From Streptomyces sp. AcH 505 (GTDB lineage: Bacteria; Actinomycetota; Actinomycetes; Streptomycetales; Streptomycetaceae), in NCBI RefSeq assembly GCF_000818175.1, contig NZ_JTIY01000001.1:6237453-6292788 (forward strand): DNA of 55,336 bases, given 5' to 3'. A program made the position numbers and the translations under genes. This document shows, in pieces, positions 45,540 through 52,754 of this stretch. The notes under the pieces were generated by a model. The model saw only the letters and a program-made list of their open reading frames with translations, did not search any database and was not told where the DNA came from. The first letter of the stretch is position 1. Each line of letters starts with the position of its first letter.

Positions 45540-47008
45540 AACGCACGGATGAACACAGACCGTTGCTACGGCGGCTGGTGGCCGCCGTCGCGACCACAGC
45601 CCTCGGGCTGGGACTGCTGATGGGGGTGACCGGTACCTCCACGGCTGCCACCACCCCGGCGTCCAACGGCGCCGCTGCCCTGATGACGTCGTACGACGCG
45701 GGGACCGGGCTCATCGGCAACGGCTGGTGGACCTCGGCGGTGGCGATGAGCACCGTCATGACCTACCAGCAGAGGACCGGCGACGCCCAGTACCAGTCGA
45801 CGTACGAGACGACGTTCAACAAGAACAAGTCGCACAACTTCACCAACGACTACCTGGACGACACGGGGTGGTGGGCGCTGGCCTGGATCCAGGCGTACGA
45901 CATCACCGGCAACGCCTCCTACCTCCAGATGGCCAGGACCGACGCCGAATACATGCACGGCTACTGGGACTCCACGTGCGGCGGCGGCATCTACTGGAGC
46001 ACGGCGAAGAGTTACAAGAACGCCATCCCCAACGAGCTGTTCCTCCAGGTGACCGCAGGGCTGCACAACCGTATTCCGGGAGACACCACCTACCTGGGAT
46101 GGGCCAACGCCGAGTGGAACTGGTTCAACGGCAGCGGAATGATCAACAGCTCGCACCTGGTCAACGACGGGCTCACCAGCGCCTGCCAGAACAACAACGA
46201 CACCACCTGGACCTACAACCAGGGTGTCATCCTGTCCGGACTGGCCGAACTGTACAAGGCGACAGGCAACTCCGGCCTGCTCGCCACGGGCACGTCCATC
46301 GCGGACGCGGCAACGTCCCGGCTGAGCAAGAACGGCATCCTGACGGAGCCCTGCGAGCCGAACTGCGGAGCCGACGGTCCCGCCTTCAAGGGCATCTTCA
46401 TACGCGACCTGCGGGCGTTCGCCACCGCCGCCCGCAGCACCGCCTACGACGGCTTCCTGACGGCCCAGGCCAACTCGATCATCGCCCACGACACCGACGG
46501 CTCCGGCCAGTTCGGCCTGGTCTGGGCAGGCCCCGTGCAATCCGTCTCGTACAGCACCACGGCCGCCGGCGAGGACGCACTGGTCGCCGCACTGCCCGGG
46601 TCGGGCAGCGGCACCCCGACACCGACCGGCCCGGTGACCTCCGGCGTGAACGCCGGCAAGTGCCTGGACGACTTCGGTGCATCAACCACGGCCGGCGCCA
46701 AGGTCGATCTCTGGGACTGCAACGGCTCCTCCGCGCAGACCTGGACCGTCACCGGCGGGACGCTGCGGGCGAGCGGTCTGTGCCTCGACGTCACAGGGGC
46801 AGGGACGGCCAACGGCACCCTGGTGGAGTTGTGGACCTGCAACGGCGGCGCCAACCAGCAGTGGCAGCCGTCCAACGGCACACTGGTGAACCCCGCATCC
46901 GGTAAGTGCCTGGACGACCCCGGCTTCGACACCACCAACGGCACCCAACTGGACATCTGGACCTGCGACGGCGGCGCCAACCAGCGCTGGGCGCTGCCTG
47001 CCGCGTGA
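45536..47008 (+). CDS. Secreted GH76 alpha-1,6-mannanase with ricin-type lectin domain
   Basis: A 490-residue exported enzyme. The signal peptide (about 1-37) ends at STAA. The GH76 (alpha/alpha)6 domain (about 42-355) carries the paired catalytic aspartates D108-D109 in YLDDTGWWALAWIQAYD, followed by CGGGIYWS, KNAIPNELFL and TYNQGVILSGLAELYKATG, all characteristic of the family. GH76 endo-enzymes cut alpha-1,6-mannan backbones of yeast and fungal walls. A short Pro/Thr linker leads to the ricin trefoil (about 370-490). Its ATG overlaps the preceding GH92 stop, coupling backbone and side-chain enzymes. This pairing supports alpha-mannan as the target. Confidence 0.93.
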   Translation: MKRTDEHRPLLRRLVAAVATTALGLGLLMGVTGTSTAATTPASNGAAALMTSYDAGTGLIGNGWWTSAVAMSTVMTYQQRTGDAQYQSTYETTFNKNKSHNFTNDYLDDTGWWALAWIQAYDITGNASYLQMARTDAEYMHGYWDSTCGGGIYWSTAKSYKNAIPNELFLQVTAGLHNRIPGDTTYLGWANAEWNWFNGSGMINSSHLVNDGLTSACQNNNDTTWTYNQGVILSGLAELYKATGNSGLLATGTSIADAATSRLSKNGILTEPCEPNCGADGPAFKGIFIRDLRAFATAARSTAYDGFLTAQANSIIAHDTDGSGQFGLVWAGPVQSVSYSTTAAGEDALVAALPGSGSGTPTPTGPVTSGVNAGKCLDDFGASTTAGAKVDLWDCNGSSAQTWTVTGGTLRASGLCLDVTGAGTANGTLVELWTCNGGANQQWQPSNGTLVNPASGKCLDDPGFDTTNGTQLDIWTCDGGANQRWALPAA

Positions 47009-47074
47009 ACCTCCGTACGAATCGCGCGGCGGGCGCCTCCCGTCGCGATCCCTCCCCACCGAACAGGACTGACC

Positions 47075-48220
47075 ATGAAGAGATCCACCGTCTGTATCAC
47101 CACGGCATTACTGACAACGGCGCTGATGACGGCGCTGAGTGTCGGATCGGCTTCCTCGGCAACGGTAACGGCCGGGAGCGCGGGGACGCGGGCCGCCGCC
47201 GCGGCGCCCGCCAGTCTGCGGGTCCTGCCCCTGGGCGACTCCATCACCTGGGGCGTCGGAAGTCCGTCGGGCAACAGCTACCGAGGCTATCTGTGGAACG
47301 AGCTCGCGGCCGAGGGCCACGCTCTGGACTTCGTGGGCTCGGGGCGCAACGGTCCGATGTCGGACCCCGACAACGAGGGCCACTCCGGGTGGCGTATCGA
47401 CCAGATCGACTCGATCGCCGATTCGGTCCTGGCCCGGTACCGGCCCAACGTCGTCACGTTGGAAATCGGCACGAACGATCTGAACGGGAACTACGAGGTA
47501 CCGACCGCTCCCGCCCGGCTGAGCGCGCTGATCGACCGGATCACCAATGCCGCTCCTGACGCGACCGTGCTGGTGGGATCGGTGATCGTTTCCACCAGTG
47601 CCGGCGAGGAGGCCAGCCGGCCGGCGTTCAACGCGACGATCCCCGGGATGGTGTCGGCGAAGCAGGCGGCGGGCAAGCATGTGCGCTTCGTCGACATGAG
47701 CGCCCTGACGGCGGCGGACCTCTCCGACGCCCTGCACCCCAACGACAACGGCTTCAGCAAGATGGCTGACGCCTTCAACGCCGGCATCCAGGCCGCCGAC
47801 AGCGCGGGCTGGCTCAAGGCGCCGGTCGGCGTGGGCCAACAGGTGCAGTCCGGTGTCGCGGGGAAGTGTCTGGACGTCAACGCCGGCAGCAGTGCGAACG
47901 GCGCCGCCGTGCAGATCTGGGGATGCAACGGCACCGACGCCCAGATCTGGTCGGCGCGCACCGACGGCACGCTTCGCGCCCTGGGCAAGTGCCTGGACGC
48001 CACCGGCGCCGGCACCGCCAACGGCACGAAGATCGAGATCTGGGACTGCAACGGCGGTACCAACCAGCAGTGGCAGGTCTACAACGGTGGTTACCGCAAC
48101 CCCGTGTCCGGCCGCTGCCTGGACGACCCGGCTGCCTCGACCACCGACGGCACACAGTTGGTGCTGTGGGACTGCAACGGCTCAGCCAACCAGAAATGGA
48201 CTTCTCTGCAGCCGAGTTGA
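47075..48220 (+). CDS. Secreted SGNH esterase/lipase with ricin-type lectin domain
   Basis: A 381-residue exported hydrolase. After the signal peptide (about 1-29) comes an SGNH fold (about 48-255) with the nucleophile S56 in LPLGDSITWG, block III GTNDLN (N134) and the D218/H221 pair in SDALHPND. Such enzymes remove acyl groups, for example acetyl esters on glycans; the substrate is unknown. The ricin trefoil (about 258-381) closes the protein. Codon 12 is TTA (47108-47110), implying bldA-dependent translation. It is the last gene of the run, 66 bases after GH76 and before a strong terminator. Confidence 0.9.
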   Translation: MKRSTVCITTALLTTALMTALSVGSASSATVTAGSAGTRAAAAAPASLRVLPLGDSITWGVGSPSGNSYRGYLWNELAAEGHALDFVGSGRNGPMSDPDNEGHSGWRIDQIDSIADSVLARYRPNVVTLEIGTNDLNGNYEVPTAPARLSALIDRITNAAPDATVLVGSVIVSTSAGEEASRPAFNATIPGMVSAKQAAGKHVRFVDMSALTAADLSDALHPNDNGFSKMADAFNAGIQAADSAGWLKAPVGVGQQVQSGVAGKCLDVNAGSSANGAAVQIWGCNGTDAQIWSARTDGTLRALGKCLDATGAGTANGTKIEIWDCNGGTNQQWQVYNGGYRNPVSGRCLDDPAASTTDGTQLVLWDCNGSANQKWTSLQPS

Positions 48221-48312
48221 CGGCCGAAAGAGGCGTGTGCCCGCGCCTGCGGGAGCTGTACCGGTCGTTCCTCGCGCTGAACTGATCCATATCCGAAGCC
48301 GGTGTCTCGGAG

Positions 48313-48344
48313 TCCGGCGGGGCGAGCCGCATCGCCCCGCCGGA
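48313..48344. terminator. Strong bidirectional hairpin after the SGNH gene
   Basis: TCCGGCGGGGCGA (48313-48325) pairs perfectly with 48332-48344 around the loop GCCGCA. It separates the glycanase cluster from the convergent DUF4232 gene. Confidence 0.85.
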
Positions 48345-48367
48345 TCCGGTCAGCAGCCGGCCGGTGC

Positions 48368-48910
48368 CTACTTTCCTACCGGGTTGAGGAAGGTGGCCGG
48401 GTGTGTGGCGCCGTCCTGCTTGAGGATCTGGCCGCCGAACGGCCACTTCAGGGTGAAGTGGGTCGTCTCGTTCGGCGGGGTCACCAGGAACTTCGACGGA
48501 ACGAACTTCTCCTTCTTCGGCGTGGACGTGGCCACCGGGAGCAGGGTGATGCTGAAGTCCGTCGTGTCGCCCGGTGCCAGGGCGATCTTCACGGGCTTCT
48601 CGGAGGAACGCGCCAACGACCAGGTGCCGTCGGTCGTCTGAGCGCCGGTCATGTCGACGCCCGCGAAGCCGGACAGGGTGCAGGTGCGCTTGCTCTTGTT
48701 GGTGAACCAGATGAAGGCCTGCGTCTGCTTCGCGCTCTGCCCCATCTCCGGCGCCGCGTCACCGCCCAGGGCGAAACCGGCCTTCAGGTCCGCGGTGTGG
48801 CAGCGGGTCGGCGCGGCCTTGGCGGTGGCGGCCGAGGCCGGGACGGCGGCGGCGACGGTGCCGGCGGCGACCACGGCGGCAATGGTCATCACGGTCAGCT
48901 TGCTCTTCAT
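48368..48910 (-). CDS. Secreted DUF4232 protein
   Basis: A 180-residue exported protein. The signal peptide is about residues 1-28 (KSKLTVMTIAAVVAAGTVAAAVPASA). The DUF4232 domain follows: RCHTADLKAGFALGGDAAPEMGQSAKQTQAFIWFTNKSKRTCTLSGFAGVDM, with two cysteines that may form a disulfide, then ALAPGDTTDFSITLLP. The family is widespread in streptomycetes and has no known function; the fold is probably an immunoglobulin-like beta-sandwich. The ATG at 48910 has AGGAG nine bases upstream. It converges on the SGNH gene and faces the lanthipeptide locus at its 5' side. Confidence 0.88.
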   Translation of the reverse strand: MKSKLTVMTIAAVVAAGTVAAAVPASAATAKAAPTRCHTADLKAGFALGGDAAPEMGQSAKQTQAFIWFTNKSKRTCTLSGFAGVDMTGAQTTDGTWSLARSSEKPVKIALAPGDTTDFSITLLPVATSTPKKEKFVPSKFLVTPPNETTHFTLKWPFGGQILKQDGATHPATFLNPVGK

Positions 48911-49017
48911 GAATTCGGCTCCTGGATAGGAATTGGCGAGTTTCGTAAGCGCTTCTGCGGACTTGAAGACGTGAAGTGTGCGGGAAGGGTTCGGTGCGGC
49001 GGAGAAGTTTCTTCGGA

Positions 49018-49059
49018 GATTTCTCGGGAGGTCGCGTCGATTTCTCGGGAGGCCGCGTC
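49018..49059. repeat. 21-bp tandem direct repeat
   Basis: GATTTCTCGGGAGG(T/C)CGCGTC is present twice head-to-tail, differing at one base. It lies about 110 bases upstream of the DUF4232 start on the minus strand, where a regulator could bind both copies. Confidence 0.65.
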
Positions 49060-49412
49060 CGCTGCTTCCAGCCGGCCGTGAGCGGGCTCGGCGGATTATC
49101 GGAAAGGCTGGCTGCACATCTATTGTGACGACCTCAGCTTGTTCCGCGATCTGTTCCAGCCGCAACAAGGAACGGTCATTCCGGGAAGCTGGAATGCTGA
49201 AGGGTGTGCTGACCAGGGCAAATGTCGACTGCCTGGAACGGCCGACTGGAACGGGTAGTGCGTCGGCCGCAGAGAGGGCGCGCACCGGCCGGCTGCGGAC
49301 CGGCAACATCAGGCAAGAGATGAGTAAAACGCGCATACCGCATACCGCAAGCCGCTGAAACCGCCTACCGTTTGTTGACCCTTCTCGATCATCTCTACAG
49401 AGGAGAGATGTC

Positions 49413-49544
49413 ATGACAGCCATCGACTGTCGGAGTGAGAGTTGTTGGCAACGTTCAGGGCGGCTATTGGCCCAGCCGGATCTCGGTCAGAACCAACCTC
49501 GTCCCGCCATGACGTCTGCGCCGCGCATGCCGGGCAGTCGGTGA
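49413..49544 (+). CDS. Possible small protein upstream of the lanthipeptide synthetase
   Basis: An ATG at 49413 has a good AGGAGAG about six bases upstream and opens a 43-residue frame beginning MTAIDCRSESCWQ and ending MPGSR. Two Cys and several Ser/Thr occur early, but there is no recognisable lanthipeptide leader or family. A TTGACC...TACAGA promoter-like pair sits just before it. It could be a leader peptide or a chance frame; the ribosome site is the only real support. Confidence 0.3.
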   Translation: MTAIDCRSESCWQRSGRLLAQPDLGQNQPRPAMTSAPRMPGSR

Positions 49545-49718
49545 GCCCCTGCGTTCGGCCGCGGTCGATGTGCGGGTGGAGGGTGCATTGTGCATGTCCG
49601 CGTGCACACGCGAGACGTGACAGCGGTGACTGTTGCGGCTCTCCCGCGGCGTGGCACCTTCTGTAGCGCGCCGACAACGACACGACGTCGGCAACACCGC
49701 GACTGCAGGGGAGTGAGT

Positions 49719-52415
49719 GTGAATCCGGAGTACGCCGCATACTGCGAGGCGGACCGTGTCTTCTACGACGCGCCGCACCGCTCCTCCGCCGGTCGTCAGG
49801 GTGAAGGCGCGCTCTACGGTCCGGCCCGTGAGGCCGCCCCCGAGGGGTGGGAGCGGTCGCGGCGTGGTGACTGGCTCTCCCTCAGCCCGCTCGGTCTGCG
49901 GGTGCCGTCGCAGGGCTGGAAGATCCACGTCTCGGCGGGACTCGACAACGCGGAATCGGTTCTGCGGCGGGTGCTCGACTACTGTCTCCCGCGCCGGCTG
50001 CCCGTCAAGTTCATACCCGGGCCCGCCCTGTTGCATCTGCGTAACGCGAAGTACGCGGACCGGGCGGGCAGTGGCAAATTCATCACGGTGTATCCACACT
50101 CCGAGGACCAGTTCCAGGATGTGTGCGAGGGCCTGATGGCCCTTCTCGAAGGTGAGCACGGTCCCTACATCCTGAGCGATCTGCGCTGCGGCAGTGGTCC
50201 TGTCCATGTGCGGTACGGGGCGTTCGCACCGCGGTTCTGTCCCGCGCCCGACGGCCGCCTCGTACCCGCCGTCGCCGATCCGCAGGGCCGGCTCGTCCCC
50301 GATCCGCGCGGTCCTTCGCTGAACATCCCCGCGTGGGTGACACCCCCGCCGTTCCTGCTGCCGCATCTTGAGGCGCGCAAGGCCGTCGGGCTGGCCGATG
50401 TGCCCTACAGCGTCGAGGGCGCCCTGCACTTCTCCAACGGGGGAGGCGTCTACCTCGGCCGGGACACCCGCAGCGGGGAGCGTGTGGTGCTCAAGGAAGC
50501 ACGGCCGTACGCCGGACTGGCCGCGGACGGGGCCGACGCGGTGGCCCGGCTGGAGCGTGAGCGGGTGGCGCTGGAGCAACTGACCGGCCTGGACTGCGTA
50601 CCAGAGGTCCGGGACACCCTCGACATCGGTGAGCACCGCTTCCTCGTACTGCAGCACGTGCCCGGCGCCACCCTCAACGCCGTGTTCGCCCGCAGGTTCC
50701 CGCTCTCGCAGGCGGAGCCGACACCGGAGCTGATCGCCGAACACGCCGCGTGGGCAACGAGGTTGTACGGACTCGTCGAGCGTGCCGTGCTCGACGTCCA
50801 TGAACGCGGTGTTGTCATCAGCGACCTGCACATGAGCAACATCATGGTCTCCGAGGACGAATCCCGGGTCGTACTGCTGGACTTCGAGGCCGCGTCGAGA
50901 ACCGACGAGCGGCGCCGCCAGATCGTCGCCAACCCGGCGTTCGTCGCGCCGTCCGACCGGCGCGGGGCGGACATCGACCGGTACGCACTCGCCTGTCTGC
51001 GCCTCGCGCTGTTCCTGCCGCTCACCACGCTGTTCGCGATCGACCGGCGCAAGGCGGCCCGACTCGCGGAAGAGATATCCCTCATCTACGGGATACCGGA
51101 AGCCCGCCTCCGTCCGGCCGTCGAGGAGATCCTGCGGGACGCCACACCGGACACCGCGCCGATCGCCAAGACCAGGACCAGGACCGGGACCCAAACCGGG
51201 ACCACGGCCGCGGTAGTGGCGGACGACCGCCCCGACGCATGGGGGCCATCGGTCTCCGCGCTCGGCGACTGGCCGCGCAGCCGGGACTCGATGGCCCGCG
51301 CGATCATCGACTCCCGCACACCGGAGCGCGACGACCGCTGCTTCCCCGGCGACATCGCCCAGTTCGCCTCGCCCGCCGGCGGCCAGTCCTTCGGCTACGG
51401 CGCGGCAGGAGTCCTCCACGCCCTCCGGGAGACCGGAGCACCCTCCTGTCCGGAGGCCGCGGAATGGCTGCTGGCCCGCGTCAAGTCCCCGGCGCCCGGC
51501 ACACCCGTCGGCTTCTACGACGGACTGGCGGGCATCGCCTGGACCCTCGACCGGCTGGGACACCAGGACCAGGCGACCGAACTCGCCCTCCTCGTAGCGA
51601 AACAGCCACTCGAAGGGCTCACCGCCGACCTGCACAGCGGCTACGCCGGAGTGGCCCTCGCCCTCCACGATCTGGCCCGCGCGGCCGACACCCAGGACGC
51701 CGCCGTACTCGCCGACGCCGCCGACCGCTGTACGGCGCTGGCCGCCCGGTCGCTCACGGACGGCCCGCCCACCTCCAGGACCGGGCTGCTGCACGGCGCC
51801 ACCGGCATCGCCCTGCTCTTCGTACGCCGGTACGAGGCGACCGGGGATCCCGCGCTGCTCGACCTGGCCGCCACCGCGCTCCGCCGCGACCTGGCCCGTT
51901 GTCAGGAGGGCGCCGACGGGGCGCTCCTGGTGGTCGAGGGCAAACGGACGATGCCGTACCTCGGCGCGGGCAGCGCCGGCCTCGCGACGGTCATCGACGA
52001 CTACCTGCGGCACCGGCCCGGCGACGAGGCGTTCGCAGCCGCGCTGCACGCGCTGCTCCCCGCCTCCCGGTCCGCCTTCTACGTCCAGCCCGGCCTCTTC
52101 CGGGGGGTGGCCGGACTCGTGCTCCAACTGGCCCGCACCTCGGCGGGAGAGCCGGCCGACCGGCAGCGCGTCATCCGCAGGCACACCGCGCTCCTGGGAC
52201 TCCACGTCATGCCGTACCAGGGTGAAGTGGCTTTCCCGGGAGAGCAGTTGATGCGGCTGTCGATGGACCTGAGCACCGGCACCGCAGGCTGCCTGCTCGC
52301 TCTGGGCAGCGCGCTCGGGGACACCCCGGCGTCGCTGCCGTTCCTGCCGCCGAACGGCGCACACCGCGCCGGACAAGGCGGCCCACAGACCGGTCCCATT
52401 CGGGGCCGTTGCTAA
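49719..52415 (+). CDS. ramC: Class III lanthipeptide synthetase, RamC/AmfT-like
   Basis: An 898-residue trifunctional enzyme that phosphorylates Ser in the precursor, eliminates phosphate and helps cyclisation. The N-terminal lyase region (about 1-200) begins NPEYAAYCEADRVFYD. The kinase domain (about 230-480) has K259 in VVLKEARPY, the catalytic loop ISDLHMSN (D369, N374) and the metal-binding D388 in LLDFE. The LanC-like domain (about 530-880) has repeats GYGAAGVLHAL, GFYDGLAGIAW, GYAGVALALHDL and GLLHGATGIAL. The zinc-ligand Cys/Cys-His set of true LanC proteins is not visible, as in RamC/LabKC. Start is the GTG at 49719 after GGGGAG; GTG 49713 is an alternative. The precursor gene follows 36 bases later. 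Confidence 0.93.
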   Translation: MNPEYAAYCEADRVFYDAPHRSSAGRQGEGALYGPAREAAPEGWERSRRGDWLSLSPLGLRVPSQGWKIHVSAGLDNAESVLRRVLDYCLPRRLPVKFIPGPALLHLRNAKYADRAGSGKFITVYPHSEDQFQDVCEGLMALLEGEHGPYILSDLRCGSGPVHVRYGAFAPRFCPAPDGRLVPAVADPQGRLVPDPRGPSLNIPAWVTPPPFLLPHLEARKAVGLADVPYSVEGALHFSNGGGVYLGRDTRSGERVVLKEARPYAGLAADGADAVARLERERVALEQLTGLDCVPEVRDTLDIGEHRFLVLQHVPGATLNAVFARRFPLSQAEPTPELIAEHAAWATRLYGLVERAVLDVHERGVVISDLHMSNIMVSEDESRVVLLDFEAASRTDERRRQIVANPAFVAPSDRRGADIDRYALACLRLALFLPLTTLFAIDRRKAARLAEEISLIYGIPEARLRPAVEEILRDATPDTAPIAKTRTRTGTQTGTTAAVVADDRPDAWGPSVSALGDWPRSRDSMARAIIDSRTPERDDRCFPGDIAQFASPAGGQSFGYGAAGVLHALRETGAPSCPEAAEWLLARVKSPAPGTPVGFYDGLAGIAWTLDRLGHQDQATELALLVAKQPLEGLTADLHSGYAGVALALHDLARAADTQDAAVLADAADRCTALAARSLTDGPPTSRTGLLHGATGIALLFVRRYEATGDPALLDLAATALRRDLARCQEGADGALLVVEGKRTMPYLGAGSAGLATVIDDYLRHRPGDEAFAAALHALLPASRSAFYVQPGLFRGVAGLVLQLARTSAGEPADRQRVIRRHTALLGLHVMPYQGEVAFPGEQLMRLSMDLSTGTAGCLLALGSALGDTPASLPFLPPNGAHRAGQGGPQTGPIRGRC

Positions 52416-52451
52416 ATCCCGCACACAACAGTCCCCAGAAAGGACACCATC

Positions 52452-52583
52452 ATGGCTCTTCTTGACCTTCAGGCGATGGAGACCCCGGCCGAAGAGGCGT
52501 TCGGCGACGTCGCGACGGGCAGCCAGGTCAGCCTGCTCATCTGCGAGTTCAGCTCGCTGAGCGTCGTCCTCTGCACCCCGTGA
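52452..52583 (+). CDS. ramS: SapB-type class III lanthipeptide precursor
   Basis: A 43-residue precursor. The leader MALLDLQAMETPAEE has the helical LLDLQ motif used for recognition by class III synthetases and closely resembles the RamS/AmfS leader (LFDLQSMETPKEE). The core begins near TGS (residues 23-25) and contains two S-x2-S-x3-C modules, SQVSLLIC and SSLSVVLC, the pattern that in SapB gives two lanthionine rings and two dehydroalanines. The core is more hydrophobic than that of SapB and ends CTP. SapB-like peptides are surfactants that help aerial hyphae rise. The ATG at 52452 has AAAGGA seven bases upstream. Confidence 0.95.
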   Translation: MALLDLQAMETPAEEAFGDVATGSQVSLLICEFSSLSVVLCTP

Positions 52584-52641
52584 CGCGCGCCGTCGCGCTG
52601 ACCGGTGGCTGAGGCGACCGGGCGGCTGTCGGCGGCACAGT

Positions 52642-52674
52642 CTGATCCCGGGCGGTTTCTCCGCCCGGGATCAG
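52642..52674 (+). terminator. Perfect 14-bp hairpin between precursor and transporter genes
   Basis: CTGATCCCGGGCGG (52642-52655) pairs perfectly with 52661-52674 around TTTCT. It lies 59 bases after the precursor stop and probably stops most transcription, giving more precursor mRNA than transporter mRNA, or stabilises the 3' end of a short ramCS message. Confidence 0.8.
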
Positions 52675-52679
52675 CTGTA

Positions 52680-52711
52680 CCCGATCACCCGATCACCCGA
52701 TCACCCGATTC
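52680..52711. repeat. CCCGATCA octamer repeats
   Basis: Three perfect CCCGATCA units (52680-52703) and one altered unit (CCCGATTC, 52704-52711) follow the hairpin, just before the transporter gene. The count may vary between strains by slippage. Confidence 0.8.
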
Positions 52712-52754
52712 AGCGCGCGGTGCACGCGCGACACACCGACGGAAGGATCCCGGC

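Larger units (their letters stand above)
48911..49718. other. 808-bp region upstream of the lanthipeptide operon
   Basis: This gap contains the promoter of the DUF4232 gene, a 21-base tandem repeat (49018-49059), a TTGACC hexamer (49375-49380) followed after 15 bases by TACAGA, a possible 43-codon gene (49413-49544), and the leader of the synthetase gene. No RNA gene is evident. Base composition is lower in GC from about 49100 to 49420 than in the coding neighbours, as expected for regulatory DNA. Confidence 0.5.

Noticed and set aside
47021..47049. Terminator between GH76 and SGNH genes
   Set aside because: The stem is interrupted and the SGNH gene has no evident promoter of its own, so I did not list it as a feature.
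52680..52711. CCCGATCA repeats as a CRISPR array
   Set aside because: Units are eight bases with no spacers; simple tandem repeat.
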